The notes under the pieces: model-generated
What the model was told of the DNA's origin: nothing
What the model saw: the letters and a program-made list of their open reading frames with translations, nothing else
The model's database searches: none
Program-made: the position numbers and the translations under genes
Shown: positions 54,667 to 63,295 of the stretch, piece after piece
How the letters are laid out: each line of letters begins with the position of its first letter
Position numbering within the stretch: the first letter of the stretch is position 1
Assembly (NCBI GenBank): GCA_947177775.1
Contig: CAMWVS010000001.1
Location: forward strand, 62,001 to 126,000
Direction: 5' to 3'
DNA length: 64,000 bases
Origin: an uncultured Prevotella sp.
GTDB lineage: Bacteria > Bacteroidota > Bacteroidia > Bacteroidales > Bacteroidaceae

Positions 54667-55479
54667 CTAAGACACATCATCCCGACCGGCGATATCCTGA
54701 ATTACAAGTCCGGCAATGGTCAGACCGAAGATAGCCGTGATATGCATAAGCGAGCCGTTGGCCTGTTTCTTCGGTGTACGTGGCGCAGCAGATGGCTGCT
54801 GAATGATGTCCGGACCGGACATAGCGGCGGAAGAAGCGGCGTTTTCTATGTCTTCAGCATCATCTACGGGCTTGTTCTCCAGCCGTTCGTCGCTGTAGAC
54901 GCAGAGGAATTTTCGGGCTGGACGGCTCTTCGCTTTCTTGAACCTCTGGCGCAGCGAGCGAGCCAAAGGACATCCTTCCACGCGCCAGAACTCGGCCACC
55001 CGGACGCGCGTCGGGTCAATCTTTAGCGCCGCACCCATCGACGAGAAAAAACGGGCCCGCGTCCGCGTGGCCATCTCGATGAGCAGCATCTTGTCGCTGA
55101 GCGAGTCGATGGCGTCTATGATATAGTCGTAGTCGTCAAGACGGAAGCTCTCCGCCGTAGCCTCCGTGAAAACCTCGCAGCGGGCATCTATCTCCGCCAA
55201 CGGACTGACCGTCAGCAGATGGTCGCGCAGGGCGTCGACCTTGACCTGTCCTACAGTCCCGGTGGTGGCCATGAGCTGGCGGTTGATGTTCGTGACGCAG
55301 ACGCGGTCGCAGTCGACAATGGTCAGACGGCGCACTCCGGAACGCACAAGACTCTCTACACACCACGACCCGACACCGCCAACTCCGAAGACTATCACAC
55401 GCACACGGGACATCTCCTCCATCACACCGTCACCCAAAAGAAGCCGGGCGCGGTTGAATATTTCTTTCTCTTTCACCAT
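54667..55479 (-). CDS. tcdA: tRNA threonylcarbamoyladenosine dehydratase
   Basis: A 270-residue ThiF/E1-like ATP-dependent enzyme that cyclises t6A37 to ct6A in tRNAs. Motifs: FGVGGVGSWCVESLVRSGV (nucleotide loop), VDCDRVCVTNINRQLMATTG, DYIIDAIDSLSDKMLLIE, SSMGAALKIDPTRV. These match TcdA (CsdL) rather than MoeB/ThiF. A low-complexity insert of about 45 residues (KPVDDAEDIENAASSAAMSG) interrupts the C-terminus. The ATG at 55479 is used; the codon three triplets earlier is TTG. TACCTTTG at 55505-55512 is the promoter box, divergent from rlmN. Confidence 0.93.
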   Translation of the reverse strand: MVKEKEIFNRARLLLGDGVMEEMSRVRVIVFGVGGVGSWCVESLVRSGVRRLTIVDCDRVCVTNINRQLMATTGTVGQVKVDALRDHLLTVSPLAEIDARCEVFTEATAESFRLDDYDYIIDAIDSLSDKMLLIEMATRTRARFFSSMGAALKIDPTRVRVAEFWRVEGCPLARSLRQRFKKAKSRPARKFLCVYSDERLENKPVDDAEDIENAASSAAMSGPDIIQQPSAAPRTPKKQANGSLMHITAIFGLTIAGLVIQDIAGRDDVS

Positions 55480-55504
55480 GTTCTCCAATCTTGTTTTGAG
55501 GCTG

Positions 55505-55512
55505 CAAAGGTA
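55505..55512 (-). promoter_or_regulatory. -7 box of tcdA
   Basis: TACCTTTG on the minus strand, 26 bases from the ATG. Confidence 0.6.
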
Positions 55513-55541
55513 GTCATTTTATCTGTTTATCGGTAATTTAT

Positions 55542-55572
55542 TTTGTTTTTAGCCCGATTTACAGTAAATTTG
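55542..55572 (+). promoter_or_regulatory. promoter of the rlmN operon
   Basis: -33 TTTG at 55542-55545 and -7 TAAATTTG at 55565-55572, 23 bases apart. Confidence 0.7.
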
Positions 55573-55597
55573 CAGATTATAAAGATTTGAACAAACA

Positions 55598-56641
55598 ATG
55601 GATAGCAGTAAGAAAGTGCTTCTCGGCATGACTGTCGGCGAAATCAAAGAACTCGTCACCGGTACCCTCGGCATGCCAGGATTTACGGCGGGCCAGATAG
55701 CGCGGTGGATTTATTCCGGCCACGTGAGGACCATCGGCGAGATGACCAATCTGTCAAAAGCCAACCGGGCGCGGCTCGAAGAAGTATGCACGGTGGGAGC
55801 GATGGAGCCGGCCGACTGTCAGAGATCGGTTGACGGAACGGTCAAATATCTCTTTCCGACGGCTGGAGGAAAGTTTGTTGAAACGGTATTCATCCCCGAC
55901 GGCGAACGGGCCACGCTGTGCGTATCGTCACAGGTGGGCTGCAAGATGAACTGTCTGTTCTGTCAGACGGGCAAACAGGGCTTCGAGGGCAACCTGACCG
56001 CCACCGACATTCTCAATCAGATCTATTCCCTGCCAGAGCGCGAACGACTGACCAATGTCGTCTTCATGGGACAGGGTGAGCCTATGGACAATCTCGACAA
56101 TGTCCTTCGGGCCACCGAGGTGCTCACAGCCGACTACGGATACGGGTGGAGTCCGAAACGCATCACGGTCAGCAGTGTCGGCGTGAAGAACAAGCTGAAA
56201 CGATTTCTTGACGAAAGCGACTGCCACGTGGCCGTCAGCATGCACTCGCCGCTCCACGAACAGCGCCTGCAACTGATGCCGGCGGAACGTCAGATGCCGA
56301 TAAAGGATATCGTCGAGCTGCTCCGCCGGTATGATTTCACGCACCAGCGGCGCATTTCGTTTGAATATATAGTGTTCGACGGACTCAACGACACGATTGC
56401 CCACGCCCGCGAGATAATCCGTCTGGTGAGCGGACTGGAATGCAGGATAAACCTCATTCGCTTCCATGCCATACCCGGCGTCGACCTCCACACGACGGAT
56501 GACGGAAGGATGGAGGCAATGCGCGACTATCTGACGCAGCACGGCGTGTTCACCACGATACGCGCCAGCCGCGGTCAGGACATATTCGCCGCCTGCGGAC
56601 TGCTGTCCACGGCCCACAGGAACGGAGAGCGCGGCTTATGA
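55598..56641 (+). CDS. rlmN: 23S rRNA/tRNA adenine-C2 methyltransferase
   Basis: A 347-residue radical-SAM enzyme methylating C2 of adenosine 2503 in 23S rRNA and A37 in some tRNAs. The cluster motif CKMNCLFCQTGKQGFEGN gives Cys115, Cys119 and Cys122. VFMGQGEPMDNLDNV and SMHSPLHEQRLQLMPAER follow, and the two catalytic Cys regions are present (GQDIFAACGLLS near the C-terminus). Its TGA overlaps the ATG of the DUF4837 gene, coupling translation. First gene of a long operon running through pdxA. Confidence 0.95.
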   Translation: MDSSKKVLLGMTVGEIKELVTGTLGMPGFTAGQIARWIYSGHVRTIGEMTNLSKANRARLEEVCTVGAMEPADCQRSVDGTVKYLFPTAGGKFVETVFIPDGERATLCVSSQVGCKMNCLFCQTGKQGFEGNLTATDILNQIYSLPERERLTNVVFMGQGEPMDNLDNVLRATEVLTADYGYGWSPKRITVSSVGVKNKLKRFLDESDCHVAVSMHSPLHEQRLQLMPAERQMPIKDIVELLRRYDFTHQRRISFEYIVFDGLNDTIAHAREIIRLVSGLECRINLIRFHAIPGVDLHTTDDGRMEAMRDYLTQHGVFTTIRASRGQDIFAACGLLSTAHRNGERGL

Positions 56642-57621
56642 AAAGACGGCCCGCGAGGAACACGCTCCGGATTGCCACAGGCCTGATGACGGTAGTGGCT
56701 GTGTTGCTGCTGACGGGCTGCAAGGACGCTGGCGGACTGAAGCCAAAGAGCGGCGGACAGCCTTACGACGTGGTCGTGACGGGCGGAGACTCTGGAGCGG
56801 TGGCCACAGTGGGCGACATGCTACGCTCCGTGACGGTGGCAGGACTTCCGCAAAAGGAAAGAGCTTTCAGAGTGAAAGCGGCAGAAAGCGAGCCGGAAGG
56901 AGCGATGAAATATGCGAGGTGCATCGTGTGGACGGTGGATGACGGCGACGGTAACGGCACGACGAGGGTCAGATTTGAACGCGACGTCTACGCCAAACCA
57001 CAGATTATAATATATGTATGCGGTCCCTCGGCTGCGCTGAAAAGTAAAAACGCACGACGGACGGGCCGCACGGTCAGCGCCATGATAAACCGCTTTGAAC
57101 GTGATGCCGCCATTGCGGAGCTGAGACGTCGGTACAACGCGAAGGCCGCGCAGACGGCTGACAGTCTTTTCGGCCATACCATATGTGTAGCGCCGGAAAT
57201 GACGGGAATGAAAACCGGACAGGATTTCATCTGGGTTTCAGACCAGTCGGCCACAGCCATGGGCAACGTCTGCGTCTACTCCTACCGCGGAGACAGCCTC
57301 GACGCCACACGCGCCGTCGCCGTAAGAGACAGTGTCATGCGCGCCAACATCCCCGGAGAAACGCCACAGATGTTCATGGTCACCGCCGCTACGCCACAGC
57401 CGGCTGCTACGGTGAGGGATTTCGGCGGAAAAAAGGTGATGGTCATGCGCGGACTGTGGGAAATGGAGGGCGGAGCCATGGGCGGACCGTTCGTCAGCCA
57501 CAGTGTCGCGGACACCGCCCGTGGACGGATCATAACGGCCGAAGCGTTCGTTTTTGCGCCTGGAAAGAAGAAAGGGAACATAATCAGGCAGCTCGAAGCT
57601 GCACTATATACACTAAAATAA
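56638..57621 (+). CDS. DUF4837 lipoprotein
   Basis: A 327-residue protein of DUF4837, a Bacteroidota family without known function. It carries a lipoprotein signal (TVVAVLLLTGCKDAG, Cys at about residue 28), the segment YDVVVTGGDSGAVATVGDML and a C-terminal GLWEMEGGAMGGPFVSHSVA. The ATG overlaps the rlmN stop, and pdxA starts 8 bases after its end. As I recall, this gene order (rlmN, DUF4837, pdxA) is common in the phylum, which supports the assignment. Probably a periplasmic lipoprotein on the inner side of the outer membrane. Confidence 0.85.
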   Translation: MKRRPARNTLRIATGLMTVVAVLLLTGCKDAGGLKPKSGGQPYDVVVTGGDSGAVATVGDMLRSVTVAGLPQKERAFRVKAAESEPEGAMKYARCIVWTVDDGDGNGTTRVRFERDVYAKPQIIIYVCGPSAALKSKNARRTGRTVSAMINRFERDAAIAELRRRYNAKAAQTADSLFGHTICVAPEMTGMKTGQDFIWVSDQSATAMGNVCVYSYRGDSLDATRAVAVRDSVMRANIPGETPQMFMVTAATPQPAATVRDFGGKKVMVMRGLWEMEGGAMGGPFVSHSVADTARGRIITAEAFVFAPGKKKGNIIRQLEAALYTLK

Positions 57622-57629
57622 AAACTTTT

Positions 57630-58976
57630 ATGGAAGATAAACTTATTCGCGTGGCAATCACGCACGGAGATACCAACGGAATCGGCTATGAGGTCATTCT
57701 GAAAACTTTTGAGGAACCGGGAATGCTCGAGCTATGCACTCCCATCATCTACGGCTCACCGAAAGCGGCCGCATACCACAGGAAGATGCTTGACCTGCAG
57801 ACCAACTTCAGCATAATTTCCTCTGCCGAGGAAGCTCAGGAGGGCCGCGTGAACCTGCTGGCGACTTTTGACGAAGAGGTGAAAATCGAAATGGGACAGC
57901 CTTCTGCCGAAGCCGGTGAGGCAGCCCTGAAGGCCCTCGACCGTGCCATGACCGACTATCGGTCCGGGCTATATGATGTTCTGGTGACGGCACCAATAAA
58001 CAAAAACACCATTCAGAGCGATCAGTTCCACTTCTGCGGCCACACCGAGTACATCGAAAACTGTGTCGGCGAGGGGCAGAAGGCGCTGATGATTCTGATG
58101 AACGACTGTCTGCGCGTGGCGCTGGTGACAACCCATCTGCCCATAAAGGACGTGGCGAAAGCCATCACGAAGGAGGCTATCGTTGAAAAGACAAAGACTT
58201 TCCACACAAGTCTGAAGCGCGACCTGCGCATCGACAATCCACGCATCGCAGTACTGGCTCTCAATCCCCATTCCGGCGACAACGGTCTCTTAGGCTCTGA
58301 GGAGAGCGAGGTCATCATTCCGGCAATAGAGGAACTGGAGGCCGCCGGCATTCAGGCATTCGGCCCCTACCCTGCCGACGGGTTCTTCGGAAGCGGAATG
58401 TACAGCCGGTTTGACGGCGTGATGGCGATGTATCACGATCAAGGTCTCGCACCATTCAAGGCACTTGCCATTGAAGACGGTATCAATTTCACAGCCGGAC
58501 TGCCTATCGTACGCACATCTCCCGACCACGGCACAGCATACGATATCGCCGGAAAGGGAACGGCCGACGCCAGTTCATTCCGTCAGGCCATCTATACGGC
58601 CATCGACATCTACCGCAACCGAATCAGCTACGACGAGCCGCGGGAAAATCCGCTACCCAAGCTCTATCATGAGAAACGGGACGAAAACGAAAAGGCAAGA
58701 TTCGCCATGCCAAGACCCAAAGACCAGTTCAGACGCGAAGGAAAGCCCGGACGCGACGAACGGCACGGCAGACCAGCTGCTGACAACGGTACGGCGGCAT
58801 CGGGAAACGGCAGTCAGGCTCCCAGACACACACAGGACGGAACAACATCCGAATTGACGCAGACAGACACTGACAAGGCAAAAACGGCGGAAAAAGCCCC
58901 GGATACGGCAGCCAAGTCTATGGAAACAAAAAACGTGACGCCATCAGAAAATAACAACCAGAAAGCAGAGGAATGA
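57630..58976 (+). CDS. pdxA: 4-hydroxythreonine-4-phosphate dehydrogenase with disordered tail
   Basis: A 448-residue enzyme of vitamin B6 synthesis, oxidising 4-phosphohydroxythreonine. PdxA motifs: VAITHGDTNGIGYEV, TAPINKNTIQS, FCGHTEYIE, LNPHSGDNGLLGSEE, GMYSRFDGVMAMYHDQGLAP and VRTSPDHGTAYDIAGKGTAD. Typical PdxA is about 330-365 residues; here about 85 further residues of low-complexity, charged, Ser/Thr/Gly-rich sequence follow (from about residue 365). The ATG at 57630 is the family start; codons upstream belong to the other frame of the DUF4837 gene. Stop overlaps the next ATG. Confidence 0.93.
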   Translation: MEDKLIRVAITHGDTNGIGYEVILKTFEEPGMLELCTPIIYGSPKAAAYHRKMLDLQTNFSIISSAEEAQEGRVNLLATFDEEVKIEMGQPSAEAGEAALKALDRAMTDYRSGLYDVLVTAPINKNTIQSDQFHFCGHTEYIENCVGEGQKALMILMNDCLRVALVTTHLPIKDVAKAITKEAIVEKTKTFHTSLKRDLRIDNPRIAVLALNPHSGDNGLLGSEESEVIIPAIEELEAAGIQAFGPYPADGFFGSGMYSRFDGVMAMYHDQGLAPFKALAIEDGINFTAGLPIVRTSPDHGTAYDIAGKGTADASSFRQAIYTAIDIYRNRISYDEPRENPLPKLYHEKRDENEKARFAMPRPKDQFRREGKPGRDERHGRPAADNGTAASGNGSQAPRHTQDGTTSELTQTDTDKAKTAEKAPDTAAKSMETKNVTPSENNNQKAEE

Positions 58977-60034
58977 AAAAGAAATATCAGAACGGCTTCT
59001 TCATCTTCGGTATCGCTGTTCTGCTGATAATGACCACGCAGCTCGACTTCGCCCAGGTTTGGGCGGGGTTGCAGCGCGCGGGCTATTGGTTTCTGGCTGT
59101 AATCGCCCTTTGGTTCTTCCTCTATATGTTCAATACGGCGGCATGGTATATCATCATACGCAGTCAGGAGCATCCCCAAAGTACCTGCCCGGAAAACGGA
59201 AACGGCCATAGCGGCGCGACGACGGAAACTTCAGGCGACAACGGCGGAAGCCGGAGAATCTCGTACTGGTGGCTGTATAAAATCACGGTGAGCGGATTCG
59301 CACTCAACTATGCTACTCCGGGAGGACTGATGGGAGGCGAACCCTACCGCATCATGTCGCTCTCCCCGAAAATCGGAACGGAACGGGCATCGTCGTCGGT
59401 CATACTCTATGCCATGACCCACATATTCTCGCACTTTTGGTTCTGGATTCTCTCCATAGTTATCTATATCCTCACACAGGAGGTCAACATGGCCATGGGC
59501 ATCATGCTCACAGCCGTCGGCGCGTTCTGTGTCACGGCTATATGGTTTTTCATCAAAGGATATAAGAAAGGTATAACGGTAAGATGTATGAGTCTGGTGA
59601 GCCACCTCCCGCTCATCCGCCGCCGCGCACAACGCTTCTTCGAAAACCACCGGGAACAGTTGGCCGGAATCGACCGTCAGATAGCCACACTACACAATCA
59701 GAACCCACGCACATTTGTCACGGCCGTCGGCCTTGAACTGGCATGCCGCGTGTTTTCCGCCCTCGAGATATTCTTCATCCTGTTGGTCATCATGCCAGAT
59801 GCCAACTATCTCCAGTGCATCCTCATCCTTGCCTTCACTTCACTCTTTGCGAACATGCTCTTCTTCCTCCCGCTCCAGCTGGGCGGCCGCGAAGGCGGTT
59901 TCCTCATGTCGGCAAAGGGACTTGCCATGACGGCCAGCGCCGGAATATTCGTGGCTCTGCTCGTCCGTCTGAGGGAACTTATATGGACGGCAATAGGTCT
60001 GACACTGATCAAGTTTGACCGGAACATGAAGTGA
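58973..60034 (+). CDS. flippase-like LPG-synthase-type (UPF0104) membrane protein
   Basis: A 353-residue protein with about 8 hydrophobic segments. GFALNYATPGGLMGGEPYRI is the diagnostic PGG(x)GGEP-like motif of the UPF0104/lysylphosphatidylglycerol-synthase transmembrane family. LPLQLGGREGGFLMSAKG near the C-terminus is the second hallmark. Members flip lipids or aminoacyl-lipids; the catalytic domain of MprF is absent here. A polar insert of about 35 residues (residues 62-95) follows the second segment. Starts in an ATGA overlap with pdxA. Substrate unknown. Confidence 0.85.
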   Translation: MKKKYQNGFFIFGIAVLLIMTTQLDFAQVWAGLQRAGYWFLAVIALWFFLYMFNTAAWYIIIRSQEHPQSTCPENGNGHSGATTETSGDNGGSRRISYWWLYKITVSGFALNYATPGGLMGGEPYRIMSLSPKIGTERASSSVILYAMTHIFSHFWFWILSIVIYILTQEVNMAMGIMLTAVGAFCVTAIWFFIKGYKKGITVRCMSLVSHLPLIRRRAQRFFENHREQLAGIDRQIATLHNQNPRTFVTAVGLELACRVFSALEIFFILLVIMPDANYLQCILILAFTSLFANMLFFLPLQLGGREGGFLMSAKGLAMTASAGIFVALLVRLRELIWTAIGLTLIKFDRNMK

Positions 60035-60084
60035 AAAAACAGTTTTTTGAACATGGACTGATACATTATTAAATACGGACTGAT

Positions 60085-60597
60085 ATGAAAAAAGAAAACA
60101 GCTTGAATGACGTGAATACATCCGTACTGTTTGTTTGTCTGGGAAATATATGCCGTTCGCCTGCGGCGGAAGGCATTATGCGCCACTTGGTCCGTGAGCG
60201 GCAGCTGGACGGTAATATCGAGATTGACTCGGCAGGAATAGGTCCGTGGCATGCCGGAGAACTTCCGGACAGACGCATGCGTAGCCACGGCGAGGCTCAC
60301 GGCTATGACTTCTGCAGCCGTGCGAGACAGATACGCCGTGAGGATATGGCCCGCTTCGACTTCATTATCGTTATGGACAGCGAGAACCGACACGACGCCA
60401 TGGCGTTGGCACGCACAGAAGCGGAACGCCGGAAGATAAGAATGATGACGGATTTCTGCCGCCATCATGAGGGTCACGACTGCGTGCCGGATCCATATTA
60501 CGGCGGCGACCGCGGCTTTGAACTTGTCATAGAACTGCTGGAAGATGCTTGTGAGGGGTTGCTGGACCACATCGTCAAGACCCGCGGACCACAGTAG
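60085..60597 (+). CDS. low-molecular-weight protein-tyrosine phosphatase
   Basis: A 170-residue cytoplasmic phosphatase. The P-loop CX5R is CLGNICR with Cys18 and Arg24, followed by SPAAEGIMRH. The general-acid Asp is in VPDPYYGGDRGFELVIELLE, the DP motif. Length and order match LMW-PTPs, which in bacteria often control tyrosine-kinase-driven polysaccharide export. No kinase is nearby. It sits 50 bases after the flippase-like gene, in the same direction. Confidence 0.93.
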   Translation: MKKENSLNDVNTSVLFVCLGNICRSPAAEGIMRHLVRERQLDGNIEIDSAGIGPWHAGELPDRRMRSHGEAHGYDFCSRARQIRREDMARFDFIIVMDSENRHDAMALARTEAERRKIRMMTDFCRHHEGHDCVPDPYYGGDRGFELVIELLEDACEGLLDHIVKTRGPQ

Positions 60598-60702
60598 ACG
60601 GCATATATATATAAGAAGCCAGGACGACGACGGTACGGCAATTCATGTAATTTTGGTTATTCAATCCGCAATTATGATAATAGTGCGGAAAGTGATTTAC
60701 CG

Positions 60703-60710
60703 TATCTTTG
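60703..60710 (+). promoter_or_regulatory. -7 box of the tat operon
   Basis: TATCTTTG, 63 bases upstream of tatA; a -33 element is not clear. Confidence 0.55.
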
Positions 60711-60772
60711 CAAACGGTAAGCCTGCGCCCAGCGCAATATCCAATGAATAATAAACAAAAAGAGAATAATAT

Positions 60773-60976
60773 ATGTTTGGACTTGGTATGCAGGAAGTGC
60801 TTGTAATCGCACTAATAGTATTGCTGCTTTTCGGCGGCAAGAAGATTCCTGAGCTCATGAACGGACTGGGTAAGGGAGTCAAAAGTTTTAAGGACGGAAT
60901 GAACGGACTGGGCGGCGAAGCCCAGGCCGAAGAAACAAAGAAAGAGGCCACGAACGACGGGCCTGAAGGGAAATGA
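60773..60976 (+). CDS. tatA: TatA/TatE-like translocase subunit
   Basis: A 67-residue protein: one N-terminal membrane helix ([20 protein letters not shown]) then an amphipathic helix ([20 protein letters not shown]) and a polar tail, the exact TatA plan. The FGxKKxPE motif is present. It forms the pore of the twin-arginine pathway for folded proteins. Stop overlaps tatC. No tatB gene is seen, so this is a minimal TatAC system as in many Bacteroidota. Confidence 0.93.
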   Translation: MFGLGMQEVLVIALIVLLLFGGKKIPELMNGLGKGVKSFKDGMNGLGGEAQAEETKKEATNDGPEGK

Positions 60977-61752
60977 GCTTTGGGGATGGCGGTGTGGCCA
61001 CGTTCTGGGACCATCTGGACGAACTGCGGGCCTGCCTGATACGCATAATCCTCATTACTACGGTCATGGCGGTGGTGGCTTTCTGTATGAAAGACACGCT
61101 TTTCGAAATCGTCCTCGCACCTCGTGAAAGCGGTTTCATCACCTACCGCCTTTTAGGAACGGAGCCGTTTGCGCTCCATCTGATGAACACGGGACTGACC
61201 GAACAATTCATGATTCACATGAGGACCGCGCTCTATGCCGGTCTGCTGATGGCCTCTCCTTACGTGCTTTACGCTCTGTTCGGTTTCATCGCACCGGCAC
61301 TCTACACCGACGAGCGCCGCTATGCCGTGCGGATAACAGTCAGTTCCTACGTCATGTTCATGGCTGGAACGCTGCTCAACTACTTTCTTGTGTTTCCGCT
61401 GACAGTCCGCTTCCTCGGAACATATCAGGTTAGTCCTGACGTTGACAACATGCTAACGCTCCAGTCGTACATGGACACGCTAATAACAATGAGCCTCGTA
61501 ATGGGCGTAGTGTTTGAACTTCCTGTCGTCAGCTGGCTTTTGGCACGCATGGGAATCATCAACGGTTCTCTGATGACTCGCTACCGGCGTCATGCCATTG
61601 TGGCCATACTCATTGTGGCAGCCATCATAACGCCGACAACAGACGTCTTCACACTATTTGTCGTCTCGCTGCCGATATGGCTGCTTTACGAATTGAGCAT
61701 ACTTATAGTGAAGACAACGGGCAGAAAAGAAAACTATCAAATACAGAAATAG
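60973..61752 (+). CDS. tatC: Sec-independent protein translocase TatC
   Basis: A 259-residue inner-membrane protein with six helices. [15 protein letters not shown] is the family N-terminal motif (the conserved Glu of the signal-binding site is present); [14 protein letters not shown] and [19 protein letters not shown], then [19 protein letters not shown], complete the match. Binds twin-arginine signal peptides. ATG overlaps the tatA stop. The downstream genes include two proteins with Tat-type signals, see findings. Confidence 0.94.
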   Translation: MSFGDGGVATFWDHLDELRACLIRIILITTVMAVVAFCMKDTLFEIVLAPRESGFITYRLLGTEPFALHLMNTGLTEQFMIHMRTALYAGLLMASPYVLYALFGFIAPALYTDERRYAVRITVSSYVMFMAGTLLNYFLVFPLTVRFLGTYQVSPDVDNMLTLQSYMDTLITMSLVMGVVFELPVVSWLLARMGIINGSLMTRYRRHAIVAILIVAAIITPTTDVFTLFVVSLPIWLLYELSILIVKTTGRKENYQIQK

Positions 61753-61754
61753 TC

Positions 61755-63257
61755 ATGTTAAGAAAGATTAGAACCACACTGGCTGTGGTGTTCTTCGCGG
61801 GCATCACACTGTTGTTCCTCGACTTTACCGGCACCATCCACCGATGGATGCACTGGATGGCCCACATCCAGCTCGTGCCGGCACTGCTGACCAACACTCT
61901 TATTGTCCTCCTGCCGTTGCTGCTCACGCTCGTCTTCGGACGCATCTACTGCTCCGTGATATGCCCGTTAGGCGTCTTTCAGGACCTCGTCTCATGGTTC
62001 CACAATCACAACCGCAAGCGTCCCTACACTTATTCAAAGGCAAAGACATGGCTCCGATGGACCATGCTGGGCGTTATGGTTGCCGCTTTCGTTGCCGGAA
62101 TAGGCTCATTGGTGGCCCTGTTGGAACCGTACAGCGCCTACGGCCGCATAGCCGCAACGCTCTTCCAGCCGCTCTGGCAACTGGCAAACAACGCTTTGGC
62201 GGCCATCGCCGAGCGCATTGACAGCTATGCGTTCTATTCCGTTGACGTTTGGGTGAAAAGCATGCCAACGCTCATAATCTCAGCCGCCACCTTCATTATA
62301 ATATGTATATTGGCCTGGCGCGGTGGCCGGACATACTGCAACACGATATGCCCCGTCGGCACATTGCTCGGCACATTGTCACGCCTGTCATGGCTGAAAG
62401 TGCATATAGACACCGGTCTCTGCCGCAACTGCGGGTCATGCGCACGCTACTGCAAGGCTTCATGTATAGACGTGAAGAACCACACCGTCGACCCGACACG
62501 CTGCGTTGTGTGCGGCGATTGTATCGGTAAATGCAGTTTCGGAGCCATCACCTATGGCCATCAGGCCAAGCCGAAGACCGGCAACAAGGCCGCGAAACGC
62601 GATTCGGAAGCTTCGGCTTCCGCCACTCCGGACCTCACCAAGCGCTCTTTCCTCCTCGCCACGGCAATGGCGACAACCGCCGCAATGGCTCAGGAGAAGA
62701 AAAAGGTGGACGGCGGACTGGCCAAGATAGAGGACAAAGTGGCTCCAGAACGCCAAACGCCGCTGACTCCTCCCGGTTCGCTGAGCGCCCGAAATCTCGC
62801 CAAACGTTGCACCGGATGTCAGCTCTGCGTGTCCAAATGTCCCAACGGGGTGCTGCGGCCGTCGACCGAACTGACAAAACTGATGCAGCCTGTGATGTCA
62901 TACGAGCGCGGCTACTGCCGTCCTGAGTGCACGGATTGCTCCGAGGTCTGCCCCACGGGAGCCATCCGCCATATTGCCAAGGCTGACAAATCGGCCATAC
63001 AAATAGGTCACGCCGTATGGGTGAAGAAGAACTGCATTCCGCTGACGGATGGTGTTTCCTGCGGAAATTGTGCCCGCCATTGTCCCACGGGAGCCATCGA
63101 GATGGTTCCTTCCATGCCGGACGACAACCAGTCTCCGCGCATACCGGTCATCAACGAGGCACGCTGTATCGGATGCGGAGCCTGCGAGAACCTCTGTCCG
63201 GCCCGTCCTTTCTCAGCCATCTACGTTGAAGGTCATGAGGTTCACAGAACCATCTGA
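61755..63257 (+). CDS. NapH/NapG-like membrane 4Fe-4S protein, fused form
   Basis: A 500-residue protein. Residues 1-200 have four membrane helices with the two NapH/NosR-type motifs GRIYCSVICPLGVFQD and GRTYCNTICPVGTLLG. Cys clusters CRNCGSCARYCKASC and CVVCGDCIGKCSFG follow. After a polar linker comes DLTKRSFLLATAMATTAAMA (residues 293-312), which looks like a NapG-type Tat signal with KR instead of RR. The C-terminal half holds at least three more clusters: CTGCQLCVSKCPNG, CGNCARHCPTG, CIGCGACENLCPA. Starts 3 bases after tatC. Likely passes electrons across the membrane to periplasmic acceptors. Confidence 0.85.
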   Translation: MLRKIRTTLAVVFFAGITLLFLDFTGTIHRWMHWMAHIQLVPALLTNTLIVLLPLLLTLVFGRIYCSVICPLGVFQDLVSWFHNHNRKRPYTYSKAKTWLRWTMLGVMVAAFVAGIGSLVALLEPYSAYGRIAATLFQPLWQLANNALAAIAERIDSYAFYSVDVWVKSMPTLIISAATFIIICILAWRGGRTYCNTICPVGTLLGTLSRLSWLKVHIDTGLCRNCGSCARYCKASCIDVKNHTVDPTRCVVCGDCIGKCSFGAITYGHQAKPKTGNKAAKRDSEASASATPDLTKRSFLLATAMATTAAMAQEKKKVDGGLAKIEDKVAPERQTPLTPPGSLSARNLAKRCTGCQLCVSKCPNGVLRPSTELTKLMQPVMSYERGYCRPECTDCSEVCPTGAIRHIAKADKSAIQIGHAVWVKKNCIPLTDGVSCGNCARHCPTGAIEMVPSMPDDNQSPRIPVINEARCIGCGACENLCPARPFSAIYVEGHEVHRTI

Positions 63258-63295
63258 CGCCACTTTCAGTCTCAAACATTTATTCATGACAGTCT

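Noticed and set aside
57183..57629. 149-codon upstream extension of pdxA
   Set aside because: It is another frame of the DUF4837 gene; the PdxA motif starts directly after ATG 57630.
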